A stretch of DNA of 64,000 nt from UBA699 sp050261915 (GCA_050261915.1 JBLNDT010000004.1:7663-71662); one strand, 5' to 3'. Shown: positions 34,353 through 43,508, counted from the first letter of the stretch. Program-made: numbers and translations. The notes: a model not told the origin generated them from the letters alone.

Positions 34353-35621
34353 TCATTTAATCTTATTTAATAAAAAGTAATATGAGTCCATTAAATATCT
34401 TCGGTTATATTTAACTGCCAACCTCTCCAAATTAGCTTTTATTTTATTTAATGATATTAAACCTGATTTGTATTTATCAAGTAGTTGTAAAAAGCTTTGT
34501 TTTTCCATTGTGGTTGATACATCCTTAAAGTAACCCCATACATGCTGTGCAGCATTTATGGAATTCTGAGTAGTTATTTTTTGCAAAAATGCATGTTCTA
34601 ATAAATTGTAAAATTCAACTGCTGGATATTCCTTCTTTTCCTTAAGTAATTTTCTTATATTCAAATAATCTATAGGTGAACATTCCAAAACATTATATTT
34701 ATATTTACTCCATTCATTTTCAAGGAACACAATATGCCCATCATTCCTAGTACAATTTATACATTTTACAGCGGATAAATTCTTATCCTTTACTTCAAGC
34801 ATAATGTCTATTTCACCTTTTAGTAATTTCCAAAAATCAATAAATTCATTTATACTTATGCTGTCAGAGTGGGAACCCATACCTTTTAATTTATGCTGCT
34901 CTGAGTAATGTATTTTTTGATTCCCATCTTCTTTTGTCCAGGTTTTACCACATTCCTTTATCCAAAACAAATCATCTTTATTAATTGATAAATGAGGATT
35001 AAGTTTATGATGCAAATTATCAAAAATAACAGGTATTTTTAATCCATTTCCAATTTCAAGTACATCATTTATATTGTAGGATTTATGGTCATTTTCTATA
35101 ACAATTCTCCCTTTAATCTTACTGTCAAGTTTATTGAAATTTTCAATAAACCGCTTAATCCCAGACTGTTTATCCCCATAAATACCCCCTATATGGAGTA
35201 CAATTTTATTTTCATTATTTACTCCAAGGGCTTCTAGTACTCTGTAGTGATAATTCAAATCCTCTACTGCCCTAAAGACTACATCATTGTTTGGAGAATT
35301 CAAAACTGTATACTGACCAGGATGCATGGAAACGCGAATGCCGTTTCCTCTAATTTCTTTTCCTATTTTTGTAAATTTATCCTGAAATATTTTTTCCCAT
35401 AAAAGTTTATTTACAGGACTTGATCCAAAAGGAATCAGGTCTGAACTTATCCTGAACAATTTTATGTTATTTTTAATATTATAGTTAATTATGTTTTCCA
35501 GTGAATTAAGATTATATTCTATTAGCTCCAAAAGTTTTTCATCACTGGCGTTTTTCTGCATACAGCTTTTCATTTCTGTATTTTTTACTCCAACAGTTAA
35601 ACATGCATAGCCTATACTCAT
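34353..35621 (-). CDS. uvsE: UV damage endonuclease UvsE (UVDE)
   Basis: TIM-barrel repair endonuclease that nicks 5' of UV photoproducts and other helix-distorting lesions, 422 residues. Family motifs are SIGYACLTVGV at the start, KLFRISSDLIPFGS, IRVSMHPGQYTVLNSPN, KIVLHIGGIYGDKQS, GRIVIENDHKSYN, PVIFDNLHHKLN, and DIMLEVKDKN, which carry the metal-binding His, Glu and Asp residues. The last ~120 residues extend beyond the catalytic core, as in several Firmicute homologues. An AGGAGG site precedes the ATG. It is monocistronic. Confidence 0.92.
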   Translation of the reverse strand: MSIGYACLTVGVKNTEMKSCMQKNASDEKLLELIEYNLNSLENIINYNIKNNIKLFRISSDLIPFGSSPVNKLLWEKIFQDKFTKIGKEIRGNGIRVSMHPGQYTVLNSPNNDVVFRAVEDLNYHYRVLEALGVNNENKIVLHIGGIYGDKQSGIKRFIENFNKLDSKIKGRIVIENDHKSYNINDVLEIGNGLKIPVIFDNLHHKLNPHLSINKDDLFWIKECGKTWTKEDGNQKIHYSEQHKLKGMGSHSDSISINEFIDFWKLLKGEIDIMLEVKDKNLSAVKCINCTRNDGHIVFLENEWSKYKYNVLECSPIDYLNIRKLLKEKKEYPAVEFYNLLEHAFLQKITTQNSINAAQHVWGYFKDVSTTMEKQSFLQLLDKYKSGLISLNKIKANLERLAVKYNRRYLMDSYYFLLNKIK

Positions 35622-35683
35622 AATTTTACCTCCTGTTTAACATCACTATATTCCACATTAATTAAAAGGTCAATAAGCGAAAA

Positions 35684-35713
35684 AAGCCCTTAAACCTTTT
35701 AGTTTAAGAGCCT
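35684..35713 (-). terminator. intrinsic terminator of the ECF/aminotransferase operon
   Basis: On the minus strand GCTCTTAAAC pairs with GTTTAAGGGC (one G-U pair) and is followed by a T-run, ten bases after the aminotransferase stop codon. Confidence 0.75.
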
Positions 35714-35722
35714 CTTTTCAAA

Positions 35723-36859
35723 TTAAACCAATCTTGAAAATTCCTCATGGAGTTTAACCTTTAATTCAACACCAAGGCTGGACAGGGTATTGTCCAATGA
35801 CTTTAATGTTATGAAAAGCTTATCTATAGAGCAGGTTTCTCCCATATGTCCAATTCTAAAAACCTTGTCTTTTAATATGCCATAAGATCCTGCAATCAGC
35901 ACATTATGTTCCTCTAGCATTATATTGAATATATCCTCATATTTAATACCTTCTGGAACCAATATGGCTGTTACTGTATTCGAAAAACCGTTTAAAGGAT
36001 ATAATTGAAGTCCAGCTGAAACTAATGTCCTTCTTACTAAATCTCCAATTTTGCTGTGCTTTTCAAATAAACTCTCACCTTCTCTTAAGGCTATGTCTAG
36101 TGAAGCATCCAAGGCATATAAATCATTAACTGGTTGTGTGTATGGAAAATACTTTTCTATGTACCAGTTTTTCCATAAGCCTAAATTGACATAGTATCCT
36201 GCAATTGGTGTTTTTCTATTTAATATTTTATTCCATGCATCATCGCTAATACTCATAAAACATAATCCAGGAGGTGCTGAAAGGCACTTCTGGGATCCCC
36301 CAAGGGCAATGTCTATCTTCCATTGATCTACATCAAGGTTTTCCCCGGCTATACCTGAAACTGAATCCACTACTGTAATAATCCCATGCGCTTTTAATAA
36401 AGGACAAAGTTTATCCACAGGATTAGTAAGCCCAGATGGGGTTTCACAATGTACCATAGTTGCTATCTTAAATTTACCCTTTTCTTTTAAAAAGTTTTTA
36501 AGGGTTTCCAGATCAGCTTCCTTTCTATAATCACATGAAAAATAGGTTACAACCCCTCCATACATGGAAGCAAAGTCTCCAAAACCTTTTCCATACAAAC
36601 CATTGTCAATACATAAAACCTTGTCACCAGGCTCTATAAGAGATGCACAAGCTGCTTCCAAGCCTAAAATTCCTTCTCCGCTCAATACAAGCACCTGGTT
36701 TTTTGTTTTTAAAAGTAGTTGTATTTTTTCAGTAATTGTCTTATAGAACTCAAAAAAATCTGGATCAAGATCCGGATTTATTAGTGGTCTTGATAAAGCT
36801 CTCCTTACCTCTTCATTAATTAAAGTTGGTCCTGGAGACATAACTAAAGGCATTTTCAT
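35723..36859 (-). CDS. PLP-dependent alanine-glyoxylate-type aminotransferase
   Basis: Class V aminotransferase of 378 residues in the alanine/serine-glyoxylate/pyridoxamine-pyruvate aminotransferase family. The N-terminal MSPGPTLINEEVRRAL, GEGILGLEAA, HCETPSGLTNP, the Asp in VVDSVSGIAGE and the PLP lysine in GGSQKCLSAPPGLCF are all present. The gene follows an ECF transporter S component by 12 bases, so its substrate may be the imported compound. Pyridoxamine-pyruvate transaminase is one family activity that would fit vitamin B6 salvage, but this is inference. Confidence 0.85.
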   Translation of the reverse strand: MKMPLVMSPGPTLINEEVRRALSRPLINPDLDPDFFEFYKTITEKIQLLLKTKNQVLVLSGEGILGLEAACASLIEPGDKVLCIDNGLYGKGFGDFASMYGGVVTYFSCDYRKEADLETLKNFLKEKGKFKIATMVHCETPSGLTNPVDKLCPLLKAHGIITVVDSVSGIAGENLDVDQWKIDIALGGSQKCLSAPPGLCFMSISDDAWNKILNRKTPIAGYYVNLGLWKNWYIEKYFPYTQPVNDLYALDASLDIALREGESLFEKHSKIGDLVRRTLVSAGLQLYPLNGFSNTVTAILVPEGIKYEDIFNIMLEEHNVLIAGSYGILKDKVFRIGHMGETCSIDKLFITLKSLDNTLSSLGVELKVKLHEEFSRLV

Positions 36860-36871
36860 TTAAATCACCTC

Positions 36872-37405
36872 TTAAAAAAAATTGGTTTTCTTTAAAGCCT
36901 TTGCCAATGGCAAGCCTATAATTGCTCCAAATGCTATTTGAATGAGATTCCCTGGAATCGATGTAACAGGTGCTATATAATTACCAGTTATGATTATTTC
37001 AGCAACATAATATCCAGCTATCATCCAGATTCCAGAAATAATAATACCAGTTAAATTCCATCCAACACTATTGCCTTTTCTGTCATTTGAATTAGCCACA
37101 TACCCTATAATATATCCCATAACTCCTCTTATTATAAAAGTAAATGGTGCCCAAGCTCCCCAGCCTGATACAATGTCAAAAATTCCCATTCCAAATGCCC
37201 CTGCAACAGCTCCTTTCCTTGCCCCAAATACAATTGCTGATGCAAACAACATAACATTACCAAGATGTATTAAACCACCATTGATTGAAATAGGCAGCCT
37301 TACATTAATAAATTTTGTTGCTATAAAAACAAATGAAATAAGAAGTGCTGATAAAACCATGTCCCTTGTTTTGCTTTTTGCCTTTGAACCTTTTGCTAAT
37401 TCCAT
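36872..37405 (-). CDS. ECF transporter S component
   Basis: Substrate-capture membrane subunit of an energy-coupling-factor vitamin transporter, 177 residues with about six helices. VLSALLISFVFIATKF at the N-terminus carries the helix-1 region that packs against EcfT, and GGLIHLGNVMLFASAIVFGARKGAVAGAFGMGIFD is typical of the ECF-S group (DUF3816-like). The energising EcfA/EcfT genes are absent, as expected for group II systems. The vitamin is not evident; the linked aminotransferase hints at a B6-type compound. Confidence 0.85.
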   Translation of the reverse strand: MELAKGSKAKSKTRDMVLSALLISFVFIATKFINVRLPISINGGLIHLGNVMLFASAIVFGARKGAVAGAFGMGIFDIVSGWGAWAPFTFIIRGVMGYIIGYVANSNDRKGNSVGWNLTGIIISGIWMIAGYYVAEIIITGNYIAPVTSIPGNLIQIAFGAIIGLPLAKALKKTNFF

Positions 37406-37515
37406 AGTGTCCTCCTAATATCTTTACATTTTATAATCATTATAAAATAATTTCAGAGCTATGCAATTGTATCCATACAATTCAAAGTAACCTTCCTAGG
37501 ATGATGCTTTATAAT

Positions 37516-37878
37516 TTACATATTTTGAACAAATTGGACTTTTAATCCATCTGGATCTAAAACATAGAAAAATTTTGTATGAGAGTTTGGTTGAAAAGGT
37601 CCGCTTATTATATCAATACCTTTTTCCTTCACAAATATCATTGCATCATCTAATGAATCAACTTCAAACCCCAGAGATATATCTTTTCCAAAGTTAATAT
37701 CAATTAATTGTTCATTGTGTATAAGCTCTACTTTTGTTTCTCCTTCTCCAAGAAATACAATTTCTACCCCAGGTCCAGCCTTAAACCTGCTGCATACATT
37801 AAGACCTATAATTTCATTATAAAACTTCAGTGATGCTTCAATATCCCTAACCATAATAGTAGTCCAGCAAAATTTCAC
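37516..37878 (-). CDS. glyoxalase/VOC family protein
   Basis: Vicinal-oxygen-chelate fold protein of 120 residues with two beta-alpha-beta-beta-beta modules: VRDIEASLKFYNEIIGLNV and a second ending in FFYVLDPDGLKVQFVQN. Metal ligands are plausibly the final Glu/Gln positions and a His in the first module, but the specific activity is unknown. I start at a GTG (37878) after GGGAGG; the ATG at 37920 lies inside the upstream gene's end. It is likely co-transcribed with the ArsC-like gene. Confidence 0.82.
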   Translation of the reverse strand: MKFCWTTIMVRDIEASLKFYNEIIGLNVCSRFKAGPGVEIVFLGEGETKVELIHNEQLIDINFGKDISLGFEVDSLDDAMIFVKEKGIDIISGPFQPNSHTKFFYVLDPDGLKVQFVQNM

Positions 37879-37901
37879 AATAATTTCCTCCCTTTTATTA
37901 T

Positions 37902-38240
37902 TTATTCCCACTGTTCCCATATCTCAGGAACATACCCTACAGTTGCCTGCTTTCCGTTCCTTACAATAGGCACCCTATACAGTGCAGGGTTTTTCAAAAG
38001 AATTTCTTCCTTTATTTCAGAACTTCTGATTAAACCAAGGTTTAATTTTTCATAATCCTTAGATTTTACATCTATGAGACTATTTATACCAACTGCCACC
38101 TTAATACTTTGAAGTTCTCCCTTGCTTATTTCCTTTTGTTTTAAATCAACAAATTGATATTTAATTTTTCTTTCCTTAAAATAACGCTCAGCTTTTTGAG
38201 TATCAAAGGATTTCTTAGTTCCAAAAATTTGTATATTCAT
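37902..38240 (-). CDS. ArsC/Spx-family protein lacking the N-terminal cysteine
   Basis: Thioredoxin-fold protein of 112 residues: IQIFGTKKSFDTQKAERYFKERKIKYQFVDL, then NPALYRVPIVRNGKQATVGY and the terminal WEQW. In ArsC and Spx proteins the loop after strand 1 carries a catalytic or redox Cys (often CxxC); here it reads KKSFDTQ and the protein has no cysteine at all. It may therefore bind a partner such as RNA polymerase or a thiol without redox catalysis. An AGGGGT site precedes the ATG. Confidence 0.83.
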   Translation of the reverse strand: MNIQIFGTKKSFDTQKAERYFKERKIKYQFVDLKQKEISKGELQSIKVAVGINSLIDVKSKDYEKLNLGLIRSSEIKEEILLKNPALYRVPIVRNGKQATVGYVPEIWEQWE

Positions 38241-38378
38241 TTTCTACCCCTATTCATATAAATGCTTTAATATACTTTTAATTATAACCTCCATATTACT
38301 TTGTTTGAACAATTAATTTAATTGATAAATATTTTCAATCTAAATACTTTAAATATTTTACATTATTTTCCTTTTCCA

Positions 38379-38407
38379 TTGACTATGATTAGTGATTATG
38401 GTAGAAT
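38379..38407 (+). promoter_or_regulatory. promoter of the riboswitch-dapB transcript
   Basis: TTGACT (38379-38384), a 17-base spacer and TAGAAT (38402-38407), about 30 bases before the aptamer. Confidence 0.7.
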
Positions 38408-38434
38408 GAATTACCAATTGTAAATTTTATACAA

Positions 38435-38546
38435 TTAGCATGCTGAATCGAAAAGAACGGGGGAACCGATTTTGGGGTGAATCCTGGATAAAGCCAGGTA
38501 GGTTTATCTTTCGAACCGAATCCGACAGCTAACCTCGTAAGCATTG
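38435..38546 (+). promoter_or_regulatory. c-di-AMP riboswitch (ydaO/yuaA class)
   Basis: The aptamer shows the conserved ydaO blocks in order: GCTGAATC, GAACGGGGGAACCGATTTT, GGGGTGAATC, a variable hairpin (CCTGG...CCAGG), then CGAACCGAATCCGACAGCTAACC and CGTAAGC. ATGCT (38440-38444) pairs with AGCAT (38540-38544) as the closing P1 stem. The RNA ends six bases before the AGGAGG site of the dapB gene and no terminator lies between, so control is probably at translation initiation, or through alternative pairing of CCTC (38533-38536) with the ribosome binding site. Most members of this class turn genes off when c-di-AMP is high. Confidence 0.92.
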
Positions 38547-38563
38547 AAAGAGGAGGAATATTA

Positions 38564-39379
38564 ATGATTAAAGTAGGACTGATTGGATTGGGCAGAACTG
38601 GTATGCATATAGCCAGCGAAATTTTCGAACAAAATAACATGGAATTAGTTGCAGCAATTTGTAGTCCTAAAAGTGAAAAAAGAGGAATGACCCTTGGAAG
38701 CTTAATTTTTGATAAAGAAAATCCATTGGTGATTACTTCCTCCGAGGAACTGAAAGAAACAATATTTAAAACAAAGCCTGATGTAATTGTGGATTTTTCA
38801 ACTCCTAATGCTACTATGGAAAACTCCAGACTGCTTTCCAGTCTTAAGGTGAATATTGTAATAGGAACTACCGGATTCACAGATGAAGAGCTGAATGAAC
38901 TTAGAAGCCTGCCACTTAAATACCACAACGGAATTGTGTATGCTCCAAATATAACCTTAGGTGTAAACACATTAATGTTGTTAAGTAATATCGCAGCAAA
39001 TATTCTAAGTAATTATGACTTTCAGATCACTGAAACACACCATAAACATAAAAAGGATTCACCATCTGGAACTGCAAAAAAAATTGCAATGGAAATGGAG
39101 AGAGGCCTTGAATCATCTGGTTCAGATTACAAAGTTATCCCAATAAACTCAATCCGAGCCGGCGGGGTAATAGGAAAACATGAAATCCAGGTAATAGGTG
39201 AATATGACAAAATTGAAATTAGTCATGAATCTTTTTCAAGAAAGGTATTTGCTCAGGGTGCAGTACAGGGGATTAACTATGTTTACAAGAAAACAGGATA
39301 TTTCGAAATGAGAGAGGTACTTGATTTGAAAAAAGTGCTAAATGACTGTTTGAACTCAGAAGAAATAATGGTACTATAG
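38564..39379 (+). CDS. dapB: 4-hydroxy-tetrahydrodipicolinate reductase (DapB)
   Basis: NAD(P)H-dependent reductase of the lysine/diaminopimelate pathway, 271 residues. The Rossmann motif GLIGLGRTGMHI, DFSTPNATMEN, IGTTGFTDEEL, YAPNITLGVNT and the catalytic ETHHKHKKDSPSGTA block are all present; His-His and Lys in that block are the active-site residues of DapB. RAGGVIGKHEIQVIG and ISHESFSRKVFAQGA complete the C-terminal domain. It makes the precursor of meso-DAP for peptidoglycan and of lysine. It stands alone, outside a lysine operon, and is preceded by a c-di-AMP riboswitch. A 2,4-diaminopentanoate-dehydrogenase-like role is less likely because the DapB motif is intact. Confidence 0.88.
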   Translation: MIKVGLIGLGRTGMHIASEIFEQNNMELVAAICSPKSEKRGMTLGSLIFDKENPLVITSSEELKETIFKTKPDVIVDFSTPNATMENSRLLSSLKVNIVIGTTGFTDEELNELRSLPLKYHNGIVYAPNITLGVNTLMLLSNIAANILSNYDFQITETHHKHKKDSPSGTAKKIAMEMERGLESSGSDYKVIPINSIRAGGVIGKHEIQVIGEYDKIEISHESFSRKVFAQGAVQGINYVYKKTGYFEMREVLDLKKVLNDCLNSEEIMVL

Positions 39380-39382
39380 TAT

Positions 39383-39412
39383 AAACAGCCTGGTTTTTAA
39401 GCCAGGCTGTTT
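39383..39412 (+). terminator. intrinsic terminator of dapB
   Basis: AAACAGCCTGG and its exact complement around an 8-base loop, followed by a T-run. Confidence 0.88.
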
Positions 39413-39498
39413 TTTATATTAATTCAATATATTTAATAATCAAATCTAACAAATTTTGATTTATCTTTCATATAATTTTTTTCCTCCAAAATAATTAT

Positions 39499-39918
39499 TT
39501 ACTTTATTTTTAAGCTTATCAACTTATTGACATCATCCATTATTTCTTTATTTTTTATGTCAACCATGAGCCATTTCCCTCCATTATATGGCCTGGCATC
39601 ATTATAAAGCCCTTGAATATAAGGATTACAGCTATCAATGGCTATTTCAGCTTCAATTGCTTCCTTGCCTCCTATTACTACCAAGCAAATAAAATAGTTT
39701 TCCATAGGATACAAAGTACAAAGTGCTCTGCCACTCTTCTTGTATTTTACATTCCATCCAGGCACCATAGAACACTTGCTGTATTGGATCAATGGCTTTA
39801 AGCCCAATAAATTCATCATGTTATCATTAAATTCCTGCCACAAGGGATTGTCAACATACTTTCCAATTTGTTCAATTCCAGGTTTATCAGTTTCAGGATA
39901 AACACTTTTCCAATCCAT
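39499..39918 (-). CDS. DUF3788 family protein
   Basis: Cytoplasmic protein of 139 residues of the DUF3788 type (cysteines do not form a metal motif). It shows the usual layout: IEQIGKYVDNPLWQEFNDNM, YSKCSMVPGWNVKYKKSGRALCTLYPMENYFICLVVIG and NDARPYNGGKWLMVDI. No biochemical role is known for the family. I start at the ATG at 39918, which has GGAGG six bases upstream; the TTG at 39945 is upstream of that site. Confidence 0.78.
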   Translation of the reverse strand: MDWKSVYPETDKPGIEQIGKYVDNPLWQEFNDNMMNLLGLKPLIQYSKCSMVPGWNVKYKKSGRALCTLYPMENYFICLVVIGGKEAIEAEIAIDSCNPYIQGLYNDARPYNGGKWLMVDIKNKEIMDDVNKLISLKIK

Positions 39919-40027
39919 TTTATACCTCCAGGTTTTAATTTCCAATTATATATTAATTATACTCCTTTGTCATATATAAAACAAAATAGATCTGTTTCTT
40001 TAAAATAAATCCATTTGCGTCAATATA

Positions 40028-42691
40028 TTATTTCTTTTTTAATTCTTTTATATCATTATCTAGAAATATCTTACCACTATCTCCATCCACTACTATTATC
40101 CAACCATCTTTTAGAACACTCATTATTCCTGGTATATTTACCACCGCGGGTATTCCATATTCCCTAGCTACAATGGCCCCATGGGACAGGAATCCGCCTG
40201 TTTCCATTACAATAGCTCCTGCTTTTAAAAATAACGGGGTCCATCCAGGATCCGTGGAGGGCGCTACCATCACATCTCCAGGCTGTAACCTCCATCCTTC
40301 TTCCGGATGATTGATTATTTTAACTTGACCAGAAGCTTTCCCAGAAGCAGCAGGTACACCAATTAAACAATCAGACGAAACCATATTAATTGGAGCCATG
40401 AATTTTGGGGTGTCCCCGAAAATAACATCTGGAGGTGCAAGTGACTCCATTTCTTCCTTCCATTTTTTCCTTTCACAAACCATAACTTTCAATCCATTAC
40501 CATTCCATTCACCATTTAATACAGAAAAAAGTTCAGACCAGGTACAGAAAAATATGTCTTCCTTTTTCTCGATGAGTGATCTTTCGCAAAAGCGATAGCC
40601 TAATTCTTTAGCAATTGTTCTATAAGCATCCATTATTAAAGCCAAAACCGATTTAGTTTTCTCCCTAACTGCTGCTCCAGATTGGCTTTCCATCACCATA
40701 TTCTTAATTGCAGATTGCTGATCAGCCGGAACTTTAGATTTAATTTCAAGCCAGGCTTCTTCTTGTTTTGATTTCTGTTCCCCCCTGAACTTTGCTGTAT
40801 CTGCTGTGTTAATGGTGCTATGAATTATACCAAGCAGATATGCAGGGTCTTCATACCATCTGGGATTGATGATATCCAACTCATAAACAGCACGATGACC
40901 ATATTCATTAATAAATTTACTAAATTCCTGTTTAAAAGGACTATAGTCAGGTAACTCTTTCCACAATTTAGGATTAAAAGAAACACTTCTAAAGTAATGA
41001 TTTGCATCTTCGTCCTTTCGTGCAATTTCAGCTAGCTCCATTAACCTATACCCCTGATCCGCACTGGTTATCCCAGATCTTCCTCCTACCATCAAGGAAT
41101 TCAGAAGCATCAACTCTCTCCCTTCAAAATATTTATTCAAGGTTTGAATTAAAAAAACCACAGGCATACTGCCTACTGCAGCTAAAAGATTAAATTCCAT
41201 GATAAAATCTCTTGTGGCCTGACCTAAATCCTCGTAATGAGTAATAAACTCACTGTCTGTCCAATGCTTCAATCCCTTTTCAGTTATCTTTTTTGTAGAA
41301 TATAATACTTTTCCCCATGTTTTTTCAGCATTTTGTTTTGCCTGGTTAACTAAAACACCAAACTGCCTTCCACGTTCTTCAAATCCTGGTTGTGGTTTTT
41401 CATCTCCAATATGGATGGTTGGCTGGTGCCCCCCCCAAAAAACATTAAACCCTTCAGGGGGGCTGCCCATGCAATCATACATACACCATTGATAAGCAGG
41501 TAAATTACAGTAAAGCCTACCATTATAAAATTTAGAGAATTGCAAGCCAATAGGAGGCTTGTAATCAAATCCCTCAAAACTCATATGGTGTATGCCATCA
41601 ATAATACCTTTCATCAATGAACGATTTAGGGGCGATTGCACCATAGGTACAGCATCCCGGTAATTACCGTTAGACCATATGTCTTGTTGGTTTTGCAAGG
41701 CAGGAAAAGTTTTCCTTGGGATCATTGTCACTGGCCGTGCCTGTACCAATATAAATTCATGACCATCATAAACCCATTCAACATCCTGGTGCTGCTCACC
41801 CCCCCCCAATTCATCATAAACCCTCCATATAAGACGACCAAGTTTTTCAATTTCATTATCCTGCAAAACTTGCTGAAAAGATTTTTCATCTGAGTTAATA
41901 AATTTGGTACCTCCGCTTTCCAAACCAATGGTCAACCCTTGCTTGCATCCAATTTTTTTGTTAATTAACTTGAGACCGGCATTTATAGCCTTAAATTCCA
42001 AATTATAAGTATCTGGTTCTATAATACCTGATACCACAGATTCACCTAAACCATAGTTAGCATTTATAACCATACTATCTTGACGTCCTGTCATAAGATC
42101 ACAGGTAAAACCTACTCCAGCTGCTTTTGCCTCTACCATTTCCATAATTACCACAGCAGTAGCAGTTTGATCTTGGGGTATATTCATCTTTTTGCGGTAT
42201 GACAAAGCTCGTAAGGACCATAAAGATGCATAACACCCTTTTACTGCTGACAATATATTATCTAAACCTAGAACATTCAAATATGAATCATGTATACCTG
42301 CAAATGAAGCCTTTTCAGAATCTTCACCGACTGCGGAAGATCTTACAGCCCACCTTTTTTTCAACCCTCCATTTTTACATAGTTGTTCTTTGATCTCTTC
42401 TCCAATGGATGCTGGTATTGAACCACTTATAATTTTTTCTCTTAACTGTTCTAATTTTACCTTCACGACAGTTTCATCTATGTTATTAAGATTAGTGGAT
42501 AATATAATATTGTCAACTAATTCATTTAATTCATTTTGTTTAATATAGTCATAGTAACCCGTTGCAGTCAGTACCATGCCCTTTGGAATAATGAATCCAT
42601 ACCTAGAAAGTCTCCCAAGATTCCATCCTTTACCCCCTACTATTGATGGACCTGACTGAAAAGCTTCATCCCAATTCAAAAGCGCTTTCAT
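40028..42691 (-). CDS. PEP synthase-like phosphotransferase (rifampicin phosphotransferase-like)
   Basis: Three-part ATP-dependent dikinase-like enzyme of 887 residues. The N-terminal PPDK/ATP-grasp domain has IVGGKGWNLGRLSRYG, RWAVRSSAVGEDSEKASFAG and QHQDVEWVYDGHEFILVQARPVT. A divergent middle (~350-770) is not the PEP/pyruvate barrel of PpsA. The C-terminal swivelling domain has the phospho-His in METGGFLSHGAIVAREYGIPAVV. This ATP domain-insert-His domain order and length match rifampicin phosphotransferases (Rph) and a wider group of uncharacterised PEP-utilising enzymes. It is controlled by the adjacent TetR gene, 30 bases upstream on the same strand, which favours drug or metabolite modification over central metabolism. 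The substrate is unproven. Confidence 0.75.
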   Translation of the reverse strand: MKALLNWDEAFQSGPSIVGGKGWNLGRLSRYGFIIPKGMVLTATGYYDYIKQNELNELVDNIILSTNLNNIDETVVKVKLEQLREKIISGSIPASIGEEIKEQLCKNGGLKKRWAVRSSAVGEDSEKASFAGIHDSYLNVLGLDNILSAVKGCYASLWSLRALSYRKKMNIPQDQTATAVVIMEMVEAKAAGVGFTCDLMTGRQDSMVINANYGLGESVVSGIIEPDTYNLEFKAINAGLKLINKKIGCKQGLTIGLESGGTKFINSDEKSFQQVLQDNEIEKLGRLIWRVYDELGGGEQHQDVEWVYDGHEFILVQARPVTMIPRKTFPALQNQQDIWSNGNYRDAVPMVQSPLNRSLMKGIIDGIHHMSFEGFDYKPPIGLQFSKFYNGRLYCNLPAYQWCMYDCMGSPPEGFNVFWGGHQPTIHIGDEKPQPGFEERGRQFGVLVNQAKQNAEKTWGKVLYSTKKITEKGLKHWTDSEFITHYEDLGQATRDFIMEFNLLAAVGSMPVVFLIQTLNKYFEGRELMLLNSLMVGGRSGITSADQGYRLMELAEIARKDEDANHYFRSVSFNPKLWKELPDYSPFKQEFSKFINEYGHRAVYELDIINPRWYEDPAYLLGIIHSTINTADTAKFRGEQKSKQEEAWLEIKSKVPADQQSAIKNMVMESQSGAAVREKTKSVLALIMDAYRTIAKELGYRFCERSLIEKKEDIFFCTWSELFSVLNGEWNGNGLKVMVCERKKWKEEMESLAPPDVIFGDTPKFMAPINMVSSDCLIGVPAASGKASGQVKIINHPEEGWRLQPGDVMVAPSTDPGWTPLFLKAGAIVMETGGFLSHGAIVAREYGIPAVVNIPGIMSVLKDGWIIVVDGDSGKIFLDNDIKELKKK

Positions 42692-42721
42692 ATCTCACAC
42701 TCCCCCTTATAATTATTGGCA

Positions 42722-43354
42722 TTAATTGGAATTCAATGAGCTGGTGGATGCCCCATATAGAAATAAGTCTACCATTTTAGCTATTTCCTCATTTAGGTCA
42801 AAACTTGATGAATCATTTAACCATTCAAATGTTATCGAGCCACGGAGAATATCTAGGTGAGCCACTAATAGTCTAACTGAAATATCCGATCTGATTTCAC
42901 CTGTCTGCTGCCCCATTCTAATAATTTTTATTAAAATGCTTTGGGTTCCGGTTTCAGTTTTTTTCCCCTCCATATCCTTAAACATATTCCTTAGACGATA
43001 ATTAATACATATTCCTGTAATTTCAGCATTGTCCTCAACCCAGCTGTAAGTATTTTTAAGTGCTGTGAGCAGCCGAGACTTGGTATCAGGTAAACTCTCT
43101 ATAATATCAAAAGTTTCCTTTGCCAGTTCCTTAGAAATCTCTCTGACATATTCATCAACGATTGCTTCTTTCACTGGGAAGTAGTTATATAATGTCTTTC
43201 TAGCAATGTCTGTTTCATCTGCTATTTGTTCCATTGTTGTTTGACTGAAACCCTGATTTTTAAATAAATCCATAGCAACGTTGATGATTTTCTGTCTCAT
43301 CTCCTTCTTCTTCCTTTCAACCCTTCCTTCAGATACACTGTCTTTGTTACTCAT
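42722..43354 (-). CDS. TetR family transcriptional regulator
   Basis: Repressor of 210 residues. The HTH is INVAMDLFKNQGFSQTTMEQIADETDIARKTLYNYFPVKEAIVDEYV, followed by a helical ligand domain. The start is the ATG at 43354 behind GGAGGGTG; the upstream GTG/TTG codons lie in that site. It is encoded directly before the phosphotransferase-like gene, and a TTACAC-AAA-GTGTAA palindrome stands in the promoter region, so it probably represses its own operon. Confidence 0.9.
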   Translation of the reverse strand: MSNKDSVSEGRVERKKKEMRQKIINVAMDLFKNQGFSQTTMEQIADETDIARKTLYNYFPVKEAIVDEYVREISKELAKETFDIIESLPDTKSRLLTALKNTYSWVEDNAEITGICINYRLRNMFKDMEGKKTETGTQSILIKIIRMGQQTGEIRSDISVRLLVAHLDILRGSITFEWLNDSSSFDLNEEIAKMVDLFLYGASTSSLNSN

Positions 43355-43401
43355 GAACACCCTCCAATTATACACTGTGTTGATTTATACATTTATTATA
43401 T

Positions 43402-43416
43402 TTACACAAAGTGTAA
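43402..43416. promoter_or_regulatory. putative TetR operator
   Basis: Perfect inverted repeat TTACAC-AAA-GTGTAA 48 bases before the TetR start. A related half-pair, ACAC-TG-TGTT, lies at 43372-43381. Confidence 0.65.
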
Positions 43417-43508
43417 TTTATGTATCAATTTTATCCCTAACTTAATATTTTGTCAATAAAAATTAAGCCAAAGGTAATACCTTCAGCTTTTAAAATCCTG
43501 ATGCCTAT

